Assembly: GCF_000377345.1 (NCBI RefSeq)
Contig: NZ_KB898045.1
Coordinates: 1-64,000, forward strand
Direction: 5' to 3'
Length of the DNA stretch: 64,000 nt
Source of the DNA: Thioalkalivibrio sp. ALJ16
GTDB lineage: Bacteria > Pseudomonadota > Gammaproteobacteria > Ectothiorhodospirales > Ectothiorhodospiraceae
This document shows, piece after piece, positions 18,024 to 31,412 of this stretch. Under the pieces are notes generated by a model. That model searched no databases and was not told the DNA's origin. It was given only the letters and a program-made list of their open reading frames with translations. The stretch's first letter is position 1, and each line of letters starts with the position of its first letter. A program made the position numbers and the translations under genes.

Positions 18024-18686
18024 TCAGTCGGCGGTCAGCGGGAACAGGGTCAGTTCCACCCGGCGGTTCTGCTGGCGGCCCGCGTCGGTGTCGTTGGTGG
18101 CCACCGGCTGGTGCGGGCCAAAGCCAATGGTGTGCACACGCACCGGCTGCACGCCGCGCCGGATCAGGGCCTGGCCCACGCTGTTGGCGCGGCGCTGGGA
18201 CAGATCCATGTTGTATTCGACTCGCCCGGTGCTGTCGGTGTGACCGGCGACCTCGATGCCGGTCTGGTCAAACTCCTCCAGGACCAGGGCCACCGAGTCC
18301 AGTACATCCCCGAATTCCGGCTTGATGTCGCTGCGGTCGAAATCGAAGGTGATGTTGCTCGGCATGTTGAGGATGATGTTATCGCCGTCGCGGGTCACGC
18401 TGACGCCAGTCCCGCGCAGCTGCTCGCGCAGAGCGTCCTCCTGCTGATCCATGTAGTTGCCGATGGCGCCGCCGGCGAGGGCGCCGATGCCGGCCCCGAT
18501 CATCGCGCGCTGGGTGCGGTTACGGCTGCTGGTGACACTGCCGAGCACGGCGCCGGTGGCCGCGCCGATGCCGGCCCCGATGGTGGCGCGCGAGACGCGT
18601 TCCTCCCCGGTATATGGATCGATGGTGGTGCAGCCCATTACCAGGACAAGAGCACTGGTGGCGGCCAGGGCGAGGATGCGTTGCAT
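18024..18686 (-). CDS. OmpA-family lipoprotein with glycine-zipper region
   Basis: A 220-residue lipoprotein. Residues 1-18 are a signal peptide ending in the lipobox LVMG-C (Cys19). Residues about 35-80 hold two glycine-zipper segments (ATIGAGIGAATGAVLGS and AMIGAGIGALAGGAIGNYMD), which usually form membrane-associated helical hairpins. Residues about 110-215 form the OmpA C-terminal peptidoglycan-binding domain (FDFDRSDIKPEF, VAGHTDSTGRVEYNMDLSQR, RRVEL). This matches the YiaD/Pal-like lipoproteins that tie the outer membrane to peptidoglycan. No Tol genes are adjacent, so it is not assigned as Pal. Confidence 0.88.
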   Translation of the reverse strand: MQRILALAATSALVLVMGCTTIDPYTGEERVSRATIGAGIGAATGAVLGSVTSSRNRTQRAMIGAGIGALAGGAIGNYMDQQEDALREQLRGTGVSVTRDGDNIILNMPSNITFDFDRSDIKPEFGDVLDSVALVLEEFDQTGIEVAGHTDSTGRVEYNMDLSQRRANSVGQALIRRGVQPVRVHTIGFGPHQPVATNDTDAGRQQNRRVELTLFPLTAD

Positions 18687-18789
18687 GGTGTTTCTCCCGT
18701 GTTCGTGTTGCTGGCCAAATGGCGCGATGGATACCCGCCAGCTTGCGGTCAGGCGCGTGAACCGTCCATGAACCCGGAATCAGGCTGTG

Positions 18790-22256
<3,467 letters not shown>

Positions 22257-24912
22257 TCAGGCGGCTGTCGCCGGCGCTGTCGCCGCTGCCGGACTTCGTG
22301 CTACCCGACTTGGCGGTCGAGGCCTTCTTCGTCGGGGCCTTCTTCGATGTGATCTTCCTGGCGGCGGTCTTTTTCGTGCCCGTCTTGCTGGCGGCCTTCT
22401 TGGTGGTGGCCGCCTTTTTCGTGGTCGTCTTCTTCGCGGTCGACGACTTGGCGGTCGACTTGGCCGCCCCCTTGCGGCCGCGGCCCTTGCGTTCCGGGGC
22501 GGCGGCGATCAGCTCCTGGCACTGCTCCAGCGTCAGGGACTTGGGATCGGTCTCCTTGGGGATCTTGGCGTTCTTGTTGCCGTCGGTCACATACGGTCCG
22601 TAGCGGCCGTTGAGGACCTGGATGCCCTCCGCGTCGAAGCTCTTGATGAAGCGTTCGGCGTCCTTTTTCTTCTTCTCGGCGACGATCTCCAGCGCGCGTG
22701 GCAGCTCGATGGTCCAGACGTCGTCATCCGGGCCGAGGGAGGCGTACTTGGAGCCGTACTTCACGTACGGCCCGAAGCGGCCGATGTTCACCATCACCGG
22801 CTCGCCCTCGGGGGTCTCGCCGAGGTCGCGCGGCAGCTTGAACAGCTCCAGCGCCTCGTCGAGGGTGATCTTGTCCATCTTCTGCCCGGGCAGCAGGCCG
22901 GCGAAGCGCGGCTTCTCCTCGTCGTCCTTGGTGCCGATCTGCACGATCGGGCCGAAACGACCCAGGCGCACGCTGACCGGGCGTCCGCTCTGTGGATCGG
23001 TGCCCAGCTCGCGCGACTGCACGGCCTCGGCGCGGGTGACGTTTTCTTCCTTCTCCTTCACCCGGTCGCGGAAGTCGCCCCAGAAATCCTCCAGCACCGG
23101 GACCCAGTCCTTCTCGCCGCGCGAGATCGCGTCCAGCTCGTCCTCGAGCTTTGCGGTGAAGTCGTAGTCCACGTAGCGGTCGAAGTGCTGGGTCAGGAAG
23201 CTGTTCACGATCCGGCCGGTGTCGGTCGGGATGAAGCGCTTGCCGTCCATCTCCACGTACTCGCGCGACTGCAGCGTGGAGATGATGCTGGCGTAGGTGG
23301 ACGGACGGCCGATGCCGTATTCCTCCAGCGTCTTCACCAGGCTGGCCTCGGTGTAGCGCGGCGGCGGCTCGGTGAAGTGCTGGTCGGCGGTGACCTCTTC
23401 GAGTTTGACCGTGTCGCCCTCGGCCATCTCCGGCAGGCGCTTGTCCTCGTCGTCATCCTGCGCGTCGTCGCGGCCCTCCTGGTAGACCGCGATGAAGCCG
23501 GGGTCGACCAGGGTGGAGCCGGTGGCACGGAACTGGTGCCGGCTGTCGCCCGGGACCAGGTCGGCAGCGACGGTGTCGAAGGTCGCGTGGATCATCTGGC
23601 AGGCGACGGTGCGCTTCCAGATCAGGTCGTACAGCCGGGCCTGGTCGCTGCTCAGGCGCTCGCGGACCTCGTTCGGCAGGCGGCGCACGGAGGTCGGGCG
23701 AATGGCCTCGTGGGCCTCCTGCGCGTTCTTCGACTTGGTCTTGTACTGGCGCGGGCTGTCGGGGACGTTGTTGGCCCCGTAGCGCTCCTCGATCAGGCCG
23801 CGGATCTCGCCGATCGCCTCGCCGGCCAGGGCCACCGAGTCGGTACGCATGTAGGTGATCAGGCCGATCGCGCCGGAGCCCAGATCGATCCCCTCGTACA
23901 GCTGCTGCGCGGTGCGCATGGTGCGCGATGCGGTAAAGCCCAGCTTGCGCGAGGCCTCCTGCTGCAGGGTCGAGGTGGTGAACGGCGCGGCCGGGTTGCG
24001 GCGGCGCTGCTTCTTCTCGACCTTGGCGACGCGCAGTGCGCCGTTCGCGGCCTCGGTCAGGCGCTTCTGGGCGTCGTGCGCGAGCTCGGCGCTGTTCAGG
24101 TCGAACTGGTCCAGCTTGTTGCCGTCCAGGTAAGTCAGGCGCGCGGTGAACGGCTGGCTCTGGCGCTCGACCTTCGCATCCAGGGTCCAGTATTCGCGAG
24201 GGACGAAGGCCTCGATCTCGTTCTCGCGCTCGCAGATCATGCGCAGTGCCGGGCTTTGCACGCGCCCGGCGGACAGGCCGCGCTTGATCTTGCGCCACAG
24301 CAGCGGCGAGAGGTTGAAGCCGACCAGGTAGTCCAGCGCGCGGCGCGCCTGCTGGGCATCGATCAGGGGTTTGGCGAGGTCGCGCGGCTCCTCGATCGCC
24401 TGCTGGATCGCCTTCTTGGTGATCTCGTGGAATACGACCCGGTGCACGCCGCGATCGTCCAGCAGGCCGCGGTCGCGCAGCACCTCATAGAGGTGCCAGG
24501 AGATGGCCTCGCCTTCGCGGTCGGGGTCAGTCGCGAGGATCAGGTCGTCGGATTTCTTCAGCGCCTTGGCGATCGCCTCGATCTGCTTCTCGCTGCGCTC
24601 GATGATGTCGTACTTCATGCGGAACCCGTTTTCCGGGTCCACCGCGCCCTCCTTGGGGACCAGATCGCGTACATGGCCATAGGAGGCCATGACCTGGTAG
24701 TCCGGGCCGAGATACTTCTCGATGGTCTTGCCCTTGGCGGGCGACTCTACGATGACGAGGTGCTTGCTCATGTCGCTCGGGACCGTCTCCGTGGCAGCGG
24801 GTTCCGTATCGGGGCGATCGCGGTCGCATGACAGCGACCGGGTTCACGGGCGCTAAAGACTAGATGAGGAAAATGTCTGTGGCTACCGTGTATCCACCGG
24901 AAGACGGAGGAA

Positions 24913-25398
24913 TCAGTGCAGATAATCCACGGCCGCAGGGCCCGAATCGTCGCGCATGACCTCCTCCAGGCGGGAGTAGGCGATTGCGTCGTCGGGCTGG
25001 TTGAACAGCACCATCAGCACCACCCAGCGCAGCTGGTCGAGGTCGATCTCCTCGGCGTCCAGCTCCATCACGCGGTCCAGCACCAGCTCGCGGGTGCCGG
25101 CGGTCAGCAGTCCGTTCTGTTCCAGGTGCAGCAGGAAGCCGTGCGCCTCGATGTCCAGGCGCTTGCGTTCCTCGGGGGCATAGATGCGGTGCGCGGCACC
25201 GTCGCCGCCCCGACCCGCAAGCGGGGATTCGCTCATCAAGCGATCCAGCCAGCCCAGGGCGCGGTCGATTTCGCGGCGGGCAAAACCGGCCTCCACCAGA
25301 TGGCGCTCCAGTTCCGAGCGGTCCGGCTCCTCGTCGGATTCCTCGTCGATGGTGTGCTCGAACAGGTACATGAGCACATCCAGCACGCTTTCGTTCAT
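24913..25398 (-). CDS. smg: Smg family protein (DUF494)
   Basis: A 161-residue acidic protein beginning MNESVLDVLMYLFEHTIDE, the conserved opening of Smg, and containing GFLLHLEQNGLLTAGTRELVLDRVMEL. The biochemical role is unknown, though the gene is almost always next to dprA. Here its ATG overlaps the dprA stop by four bases and topA begins 141 bp further downstream, so dprA-smg is a tight pair. Confidence 0.9.
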   Translation of the reverse strand: MNESVLDVLMYLFEHTIDEESDEEPDRSELERHLVEAGFARREIDRALGWLDRLMSESPLAGRGGDGAAHRIYAPEERKRLDIEAHGFLLHLEQNGLLTAGTRELVLDRVMELDAEEIDLDQLRWVVLMVLFNQPDDAIAYSRLEEVMRDDSGPAAVDYLH

Positions 25399-26534
25399 GA
25401 TTCGGGGGATCCTGCGTCGAGGCGCTGGTAGCGCCCGTGGTCGAGGGCGGCCACACGGCCGTTCAGTTCCAGCAAAACCAGCATGGATGAAAGCTGTTCG
25501 ATGGTCAATTTGGTGCGTTCGCGCAGGGTTTCCAGTGCCACCGGGTCGAAACCCATCGCCTGCAGTACGCGTTCCTGCTCCGGATCCTGCGGGTCGGAGG
25601 CGGGTTCGGTCGCGGCCGGAGGCGCATCGGGCGCGACGCCCAGCCAGTCCGCGAGGTCATCCAGGATCTCCTCGGCCGATTCCACCAGTTGGGCGCCATC
25701 GCGGATCAGCCGGTGGCAGCCGCGGCTGGTCGAGCTCAGCACCGAGCCGGGTACGGCGTAGACCTGGCGCCCCTGTTCGGCGGCGAGCCGCGCGGTGATC
25801 AGGGATCCGCTCTTCAGCGCTGCCTCGACGACCAGGGTCGCCAGTGACAGGCCGCTGATCACGCGGTTGCGCTGCGGGAAGTTGCGTGCCAGTGGGCGGG
25901 TGTCGGTAGGCCACAGCGAGACCACCAGGCCGTGGTCCGCGATGCGGTGCGCCAGGCGCCGATGCTGGGCGGGGTAGATGCGGTCGGGCCCGGTGGCCAC
26001 GACCGCGATGGTGCGCCCGCCGGACGCGGCCAGGGCACCCTCGTGGGCCGCGCCGTCGATGCCTCGCGCCAGGCCGCTGGTGACCGTCAGTCCGGCCCCG
26101 GCCAGCTCGCGCGCGAATTCGGTGGCCAGGCGCTCGCCCTGCGGGGTGGCCTCGCGGCTGCCAACGATGCCCACCTGTGGGCTGCGCAGCAGCTTGCGCG
26201 CGCCGTTCAGGTATAGCACCGGGGGTGGGTCGGGGAGTTCCGCCAGCAGGGGCGGGTAGTCAGGGTCGTCCAGGCACAGCAATGTGTGCCGGGGGTCGGC
26301 ATCCAGCCAGGCCTGGTCGGCCTGCGCCCCGGCCTCGCGGGCTTTGTGGGCGGCGGTATCCAGCTTGAGGTCGACGCCCGCGCGCTGCCATTCGGCCGCA
26401 GGGGCGGCCAGGGCATTGCCTGGAGACCCGAAGGCCTCGACCAGTTGCAGCAGGCGCCGCGGGCCGAGGCCGGGGGTGTTGATCAGTTGCAGCCAGTCCT
26501 CGTGCGGGGCGGCTGCCGCGCCGGCATCACGCAT
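25395..26534 (-). CDS. dprA: DNA-processing protein DprA
   Basis: A 379-residue protein that binds single-stranded DNA and loads RecA during transformation. An N-terminal helix-hairpin-helix/SAM-like part (WLQLINTPGLGPRRLLQLVEAFG) precedes the Rossmann-like DprA domain (VGIVGSREATPQGERLATEFA, VTSGLARGIDGAAHEGAL, RNRVISGLSLATLVVEA, GRQVYAVPGSV) and a C-terminal winged-helix domain (LTIEQLSSMLVLLELNGRVAAL). All three parts are intact. Together with the pilus genes in this window it suggests, but does not prove, natural competence. Confidence 0.94.
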   Translation of the reverse strand: MRDAGAAAAPHEDWLQLINTPGLGPRRLLQLVEAFGSPGNALAAPAAEWQRAGVDLKLDTAAHKAREAGAQADQAWLDADPRHTLLCLDDPDYPPLLAELPDPPPVLYLNGARKLLRSPQVGIVGSREATPQGERLATEFARELAGAGLTVTSGLARGIDGAAHEGALAASGGRTIAVVATGPDRIYPAQHRRLAHRIADHGLVVSLWPTDTRPLARNFPQRNRVISGLSLATLVVEAALKSGSLITARLAAEQGRQVYAVPGSVLSSTSRGCHRLIRDGAQLVESAEEILDDLADWLGVAPDAPPAATEPASDPQDPEQERVLQAMGFDPVALETLRERTKLTIEQLSSMLVLLELNGRVAALDHGRYQRLDAGSPES

Positions 26535-26555
26535 GCCGCCCGGTCGCAGTCCCGA

Positions 26556-27716
26556 TCAGGGGGTGCGAACCTTGTCGCCCTCGCGCAGGGTACGCTCGGC
26601 CTCGGTCACCAGCACGTAGGACACCTTCTCGAAGGTCTGGAAGACCATGACGGTGCCGACTTCCTCTTCCGGCAGGGTGACCACATCGTTGGCGCGATCG
26701 CTGATCGGGTCGCGGACCTCGCGGCCGGCGGAGAAAGCGGTGAAGACCTGGCCGTTCTCGATGCCGTCGCGCGCGCCGCGGTTAATGATGGCCGCCTGCA
26801 ACTGGCCGATCTGGCTGATGGCGTCGAACAGCGAGATGATCGTGCCTTCGGTCCCGGCGGGCGGACGACCGATGTCGAACAGCATGTCCTGTTCCTCGGC
26901 GTAGGGCACCAGGCGGTCGCCGCGGATCGCCTCGCGCTCGCCCTTGCGGATGTCGGCGCGGGCGACGTTGCCGGGTTCAAGGATCTCGGCCTCGCCCACC
27001 GGCAGCGTGGCGACACCCAGGTCCTCGCCGGTATCCGGGTCGATCAGCATGCCGTCGTCACGCACGATGTGATAGAGCTCGTAGCGTTCGGTGTCCTCGG
27101 CGTTGCGCACGTAGACGCGGTCGCCCGGGCCAAAGATCACGCGCTCGTCCTGCGAGGCGAGGATGTACGGGGCGTTTTCCAGGGTCTCTTCGTCCAGCAC
27201 CTGCGGGCGGAACATGAACGACTGCAGGGTGGAGATCGGGGAGACGTCACGGTCGCGTTCCACCACCCGGACCTCGGGCGACAGGCGGTGGGTTGGGCGC
27301 ACGCGCGGGCCGCCGTCGACCGTGATGCGCGGGCGGCCATCCACGTAGTAGATGCTCAGGACGTCACCCGGATAGATCAGGTGCGGGTTTTCGATCTCGG
27401 GATTGACCAGCCAGATCTCCGGCCAGTACCACGGGTCTTCGAGGAACATCGCGGAGATATCCCAGAGCGTGTCGCCCTTTTTCACCACGTAGCGTTCGGG
27501 GGCGGAATCACGGATCTCGGGTTCCGCCTCGGTGGTCTGGCGTTCCTGCGTCGCGTCGGCGGCGGTGCGCGGCGCGTTGCGGGTTTCGCCGCTTTCGGTC
27601 GCGCTGGCGTCGGCGCCGCCATTTTCCGGGGTCGCCGCGCAGGCGCCCAGCAACAGCGTTACACTGAACAGAATGCTCGGAAGAACGAAGGTCGTGGTGG
27701 CCCGGGTCTTGTACAT
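26556..27716 (-). CDS. LysM-domain lipoprotein
   Basis: A 386-residue exported protein. The signal peptide ends with the lipobox LLGAC (Cys26). A low-complexity linker (about 27-75) leads to one LysM domain (YVVKKGDTLWDISAMFLEDP...NPHLIYPGDVLSIYY, residues about 76-130), which binds peptidoglycan. The rest (about 140-386) contains a FlgT-like/DUF part with repeated GxxVYV and VATLPVGEAEILEPG strands; its function is unknown. It is the first gene of the dprA-smg-topA run and diverges from def, the typical place for this protein upstream of dprA. Confidence 0.88.
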   Translation of the reverse strand: MYKTRATTTFVLPSILFSVTLLLGACAATPENGGADASATESGETRNAPRTAADATQERQTTEAEPEIRDSAPERYVVKKGDTLWDISAMFLEDPWYWPEIWLVNPEIENPHLIYPGDVLSIYYVDGRPRITVDGGPRVRPTHRLSPEVRVVERDRDVSPISTLQSFMFRPQVLDEETLENAPYILASQDERVIFGPGDRVYVRNAEDTERYELYHIVRDDGMLIDPDTGEDLGVATLPVGEAEILEPGNVARADIRKGEREAIRGDRLVPYAEEQDMLFDIGRPPAGTEGTIISLFDAISQIGQLQAAIINRGARDGIENGQVFTAFSAGREVRDPISDRANDVVTLPEEEVGTVMVFQTFEKVSYVLVTEAERTLREGDKVRTP

Positions 27717-27857
27717 TTAATGTCCCCTGTCAGGTCCGCGCGCTCCCCGAGCCTTCCTGTGGCCCGGCCCCAGTCGGATGACGCAATTCCGCGGATATTG
27801 CGGTCCAACGTTAGCAGAATTGCGACGTCTGTACAGTACAAAGTTTGAGGTTTTTTC

Positions 27858-28385
27858 ATGGCCAAGCGTGAAATCCTGCACTTCCCCGACCCCCGGCTGC
27901 GCCTGAAGGCCGAACCGGTCACCGATGTGGATGACGAGATCCGCACCCTGGTGGATGACATGTTCGAGACCATGTACGCCGCTCCCGGCATCGGCCTGGC
28001 GGCGACCCAGATCAACGTGCAGAAGCGCGTGCTGGTGGCCGACGTGTCCGAGGACCAGAGCGAGCCGCATGCCCTGATCAATCCCGAGATCCTCGAGACC
28101 CGGGGCGAAGAGGCAATGGATGAGGGCTGCCTCTCGGTGCCCGGCTTCTATGAAAAGGTGCAGCGTGCCGACAGCATCCGCGTGCGCGCGCTGGGACGCG
28201 ACGGCAAGCCCTTCGAGCTGGACGTCGACGGCCTGCTGGCGGTGTGCATCCAGCACGAGATCGATCACCTCGACGGCAAGCTGTTCGTCGACTACCTGTC
28301 CAGCCTGAAGCGCAACCGTATTCGCAAGAAGCTGGAGAAGCAGGGCGCCCGCGCGGGGGACAAGGCCGCGGTCCCCGCGGTCTGA
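27858..28385 (+). CDS. def: Peptide deformylase
   Basis: A 175-residue iron/zinc hydrolase that removes the formyl group of new proteins. It has [18 protein letters not shown] (motif 1, GxGxAAxQ), EGCLSVPGF (motif 2, metal Cys) and [17 protein letters not shown] (motif 3, HExxH). The C-terminal tail is basic. The stop overlaps the fmt start (TGATG), the classic def-fmt pairing. Confidence 0.95.
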   Translation: MAKREILHFPDPRLRLKAEPVTDVDDEIRTLVDDMFETMYAAPGIGLAATQINVQKRVLVADVSEDQSEPHALINPEILETRGEEAMDEGCLSVPGFYEKVQRADSIRVRALGRDGKPFELDVDGLLAVCIQHEIDHLDGKLFVDYLSSLKRNRIRKKLEKQGARAGDKAAVPAV

Positions 28386-29350
28386 TGGGGGTGACGGACA
28401 CGGAAGTCGCGTCCCTGCGCATCGTCTACGCGGGGACCCCGGACTTTGCCGTTCCAGCCCTGCAGGCGCTGATCGCCGCGGGTCATGCGCCGGTGGCGGT
28501 GTATACCCAGCCGGACCGTCCGTCCGGCCGCGGGCGCAAGCTGCGCCCCGGTCCGGTCAAGGTGGTCGCGGAGGCCGCGGGGCTGCCGGTCGTGCAGCCG
28601 GAATCGCTGAAGTCGCCCGAGGCCCGGGCGGAACTCGCGGGCTGGCGCCCGGATGTGCTGATCGTGGCGGCCTACGGGCTGATCCTGCCCCGTGCCGTGC
28701 TGGAGCTGCCCCCGCTGGGCGGGCTCAATATCCATGCCTCGCTGCTGCCACGCTGGCGCGGGGCAGCCCCGATCCACCGCGCCATCCTCGCCGGTGACCA
28801 CGAAACCGGGGTCTGCCTGATGCAGATGGCACCGGGGCTGGATACCGGACCGGTGCATGCCTGCCGCAGGGTCGCGATCACCGCGCAGACGACGACCGGC
28901 ACGCTTCACGATGAACTTGCCCGCGAGGGTGCCGAGCTCCTGCTGGAGCGGCTGCCGGCGATCGCGCGGGGGGCGTCCGTGCCGCAACCGCAGGATGATG
29001 CGCAGGCGACCTATGCACACAAGCTGGACAAGCAGGAGGCCTGGCTCGACTGGTCGCGTTCGGCCGCGGCCCTGGATCGGCAGGTCCGCGCCTTCAATCC
29101 CTGGCCGGTGGCTCAGGCCGGCTGGCAGGACCAGGTGGTGCGGGTCCATGCGGCTGTCCCGTTGGCGGGTTCGAGCACGGCCACGCCGGGGACTATCCTC
29201 GCGGCCGGGCCGGAGGGCGTGGATGTGGTCACCGGGGACGGCCTGCTGCGCCTGCTCACGGTGCAGCTGCCCGGGCGGCGTCCAGTGGCGGCCGCCGACT
29301 GGGCGCGCAATGCGGACCTGGTCGGGCAGATCCTGACGGGGGCTGTCTGA
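28385..29350 (+). CDS. fmt: Methionyl-tRNA formyltransferase
   Basis: A 321-residue enzyme that formylates initiator Met-tRNA with 10-formyl-tetrahydrofolate. Motifs: [29 protein letters not shown], the [16 protein letters not shown] formyl-folate site (catalytic Asn-His-Asp triad region NIHASLLP) and DTGPVH. The C-terminal domain starts about residue 205 ([16 protein letters not shown]). It begins with ATG 28385, sharing bases with the def stop, and ends overlapping rsmB (TGATG). Confidence 0.95.
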   Translation: MGVTDTEVASLRIVYAGTPDFAVPALQALIAAGHAPVAVYTQPDRPSGRGRKLRPGPVKVVAEAAGLPVVQPESLKSPEARAELAGWRPDVLIVAAYGLILPRAVLELPPLGGLNIHASLLPRWRGAAPIHRAILAGDHETGVCLMQMAPGLDTGPVHACRRVAITAQTTTGTLHDELAREGAELLLERLPAIARGASVPQPQDDAQATYAHKLDKQEAWLDWSRSAAALDRQVRAFNPWPVAQAGWQDQVVRVHAAVPLAGSSTATPGTILAAGPEGVDVVTGDGLLRLLTVQLPGRRPVAAADWARNADLVGQILTGAV

Positions 29351-30708
29351 TGGGTACCCGTGCGAAGCGCGTGGTGCCGTCCCGTGTTGACTCGCGGTCG
29401 CCGCGCCAGCGGGCGCTGGAGGCCGCCGAGCGCGTAGTGCTGCAGGGCCAGTCGCTGACCCAGGCCGTGGATCTGGTGACCGAGGGCCTGGAGGCACGCG
29501 ATGCGGCCTGGGTGCAGGCACTGGCCTACACCACGTTGCGCTGGTATCCGCAGCTCGAGGGCCTGGTATCCGGGTTTCTCGACCGTCCGCTGCGCAGGAA
29601 GGACGCGGTGATCGGAGTGTTGCTGGCGCAGGGGCTTGCCGAGTTACTGCACTTCGGCACCCGTGATCACGCTGCCGTGCGCGAGAACGCGGAACTGGCC
29701 CGGGAGATCCACCGCCCCGGTGCGGTGGGCATGGTCAATGCGATTCTGCGGCGTGCGCAGCGCGAACAGGAAGCCCTGGGGCGCCGCATCGCGGCGGACC
29801 CGGTGCTGCGTTATGCCGTCCCGGCCTGGCTGCTGGACGCGGTTCGTGCCTCCTGGCCGGAAGACTGGGAGGCGCTGCTGGAGGCCTCGACGCGGCCGGC
29901 CCCGATGACGCTGCGCGTGAATCTGCACCATGGCACCCGCGAGGCGGCCCTGGAGGCCCTGGCAGAGGCGGGACTCCCGGCCCGGCCCCACCCCGCGCTG
30001 GCCAGCGCGTTGACCCTGGAACAGCCAGCCGACGTCGGGGCCCTGCCGGGGTTCTTCGACGGACGGCTGTCGGTGCAGGATGCCTCGGCGCAGTGGGCGG
30101 CGGCGCTGCTCGCGCCGCGCGCGGGCGAGCGCGTTCTGGATGCCTGCGCGGCCCCCGGTGGCAAGACCGGCCACCTGCTGGAGCATGCCGTGGGCCAGCT
30201 GGACCTGACCGCGCTGGACAACGATCCGGAGCGCCTCGGGCAGGTGCGCGAGAACCTCGACCGGCTGGGCTACCCGGCGCAGCTGGTGGCCGCGGACCTG
30301 GAGGCGACGGATGCCTGGTGGGGCGGTCAGGCCTTCGATGCGATCCTGCTGGACGTGCCCTGCTCGGCCACCGGTGTCCTGCGCCGCCACCCGGATATCA
30401 AGACCCTGCGCCGGCCCGAGGACATCCCGCGCCTGGCCGCCGAGCAGGCCCGACTGCTGGCCGCGGCCTGGCCGTTGCTGCGCCCCGGTGGTCGACTGCT
30501 GTACGCCACCTGTTCGCTGCTGTCGCCGGAAAACGATGCCGTCGTGGCGCCGTTCGTCGCGGCCACCGCGGATGCGCGCGTCCTGCCGGTGAACGGCACC
30601 GAGGGCATCCCCGGCGCCGTGGCGCGCAGTGTCGGCGTATCGCTGCCGCTGGGGCTCGAGGGAGGAGACGGTTTCTACTACGCGCTTCTGGAGAAGCAGG
30701 CCCGTTGA
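29350..30708 (+). CDS. rsmB: 16S rRNA (cytosine(967)-C(5))-methyltransferase RsmB
   Basis: A 452-residue RNA methyltransferase. The N-terminal NusB-like domain (about residues 10-150) is followed by a SAM domain with VQDASAQWAAALL, ACAAPGGKTGHLLE, ALDNDPERLGQV and LLDVPCSATGVLRRHPDIK; the catalytic Cys pair is PCS and ATCSLLSPEND. It methylates C967 of 16S rRNA. ATG 29350 overlaps fmt, and its stop overlaps the DUF4390 start. Confidence 0.94.
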   Translation: MGTRAKRVVPSRVDSRSPRQRALEAAERVVLQGQSLTQAVDLVTEGLEARDAAWVQALAYTTLRWYPQLEGLVSGFLDRPLRRKDAVIGVLLAQGLAELLHFGTRDHAAVRENAELAREIHRPGAVGMVNAILRRAQREQEALGRRIAADPVLRYAVPAWLLDAVRASWPEDWEALLEASTRPAPMTLRVNLHHGTREAALEALAEAGLPARPHPALASALTLEQPADVGALPGFFDGRLSVQDASAQWAAALLAPRAGERVLDACAAPGGKTGHLLEHAVGQLDLTALDNDPERLGQVRENLDRLGYPAQLVAADLEATDAWWGGQAFDAILLDVPCSATGVLRRHPDIKTLRRPEDIPRLAAEQARLLAAAWPLLRPGGRLLYATCSLLSPENDAVVAPFVAATADARVLPVNGTEGIPGAVARSVGVSLPLGLEGGDGFYYALLEKQAR

Positions 30709-31283
30709 TGTCGGCCTGTGTGCTCTCAAGGGGCTGGCCGCTCGCGCTGCTGTGCCTGCTTCTGGCCTGGACCGGCCCGGCTTCGGCGGTGGAGGTCCGT
30801 GGCGCCAACCACCTCTGGCTGGATGAGCACACGCTGCTGGTGCGGCTGGATATCGACATGCGTCTGCCCGCCGTACTGGAGGATGCCCTGGCCAACGGGG
30901 TGACCCTGGAGTTCGAGGCGGATGCGCGCCTGGAGCACAGCCGGCGGGTCGGGCGCGATACCCTGGCCGCCGAGACGCGCCGCGTGCAGCTGCAATACTT
31001 TGCGCTGAACCGGCATTACCTGGTGACGACGGTGGCCGACGAGCGCATGGATCTGAAACCGACCCTGGGTGATGCCCTGGAGCTGGTCGCCCGCCGGCTC
31101 GGGCGTCTGCGCCTGACCGACGTACCGCCGTCGGTGCGCACCAGCCCGGGGGAGCTGGAGCTGGCCGCGCGGCTGGTGCTGGTGTATTCCGCGCTGCCGC
31201 TGCCGCTGCAGCTCGACGCCGGGTTGCGCGGCGACCTGACCACGCGCCAGGAATGGTTGCGATGGCCGCTAGGGGAAGACTGA
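30708..31283 (+). CDS. DUF4390 domain protein, C-terminus altered by a MITE
   Basis: A 191-residue exported protein with a signal peptide (about 1-27, ending PASA-VEV) and a DUF4390 domain, a small periplasmic family of unknown function that is regularly found between rsmB and ntrY. The start overlaps the rsmB stop. The last codons (GED-stop) lie in the left terminal repeat of the MITE-like element at 31273-31412; without the element the frame would end WPLD-stop at nearly the same place, so only two residues change. The core domain is intact. Confidence 0.82.
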   Translation: MSACVLSRGWPLALLCLLLAWTGPASAVEVRGANHLWLDEHTLLVRLDIDMRLPAVLEDALANGVTLEFEADARLEHSRRVGRDTLAAETRRVQLQYFALNRHYLVTTVADERMDLKPTLGDALELVARRLGRLRLTDVPPSVRTSPGELELAARLVLVYSALPLPLQLDAGLRGDLTTRQEWLRWPLGED

Positions 31284-31412
31284 TTTATGTACACACTCGC
31301 GTTGGCACGGCGTTGCGGTCCCCTTGTGCAGAATGACTGCACGGCGGTCACCGCGCGTGGTTTGCACGCAAACGCGACTCGAGCGCGGGTGTGTGAATGA
31401 ATCAGTCGTTCC
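31273..31412. mobile_element. MITE-like element, family A copy 2, at the DUF4390/ntrY junction
   Basis: This 140-bp non-coding element has imperfect terminal repeats (GGGAAGACTGATTTATG at the left, reverse complement GGAACGACTGATTCATTCA at the right) flanked by CTAG (31269-31272) and CTGG (31413-31416). About 95 bp of its right half match the MITE at 115-394 (shared GTGCAGAATGACTGCACGG hairpin), but the 140-bp inner part of copy 1 is missing. Element plus one 4-bp flank is 144 bp, a multiple of three, so the downstream frame is kept. It supplies the current stop of DUF4390 and the current ATG of ntrY. Confidence 0.8.

Noticed and set aside
27820-27842. CTGTACAGTACA upstream of def as a LexA-like box
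   Set aside because: Does not fit CTGT-N8-ACAG spacing and def is not a usual SOS gene.
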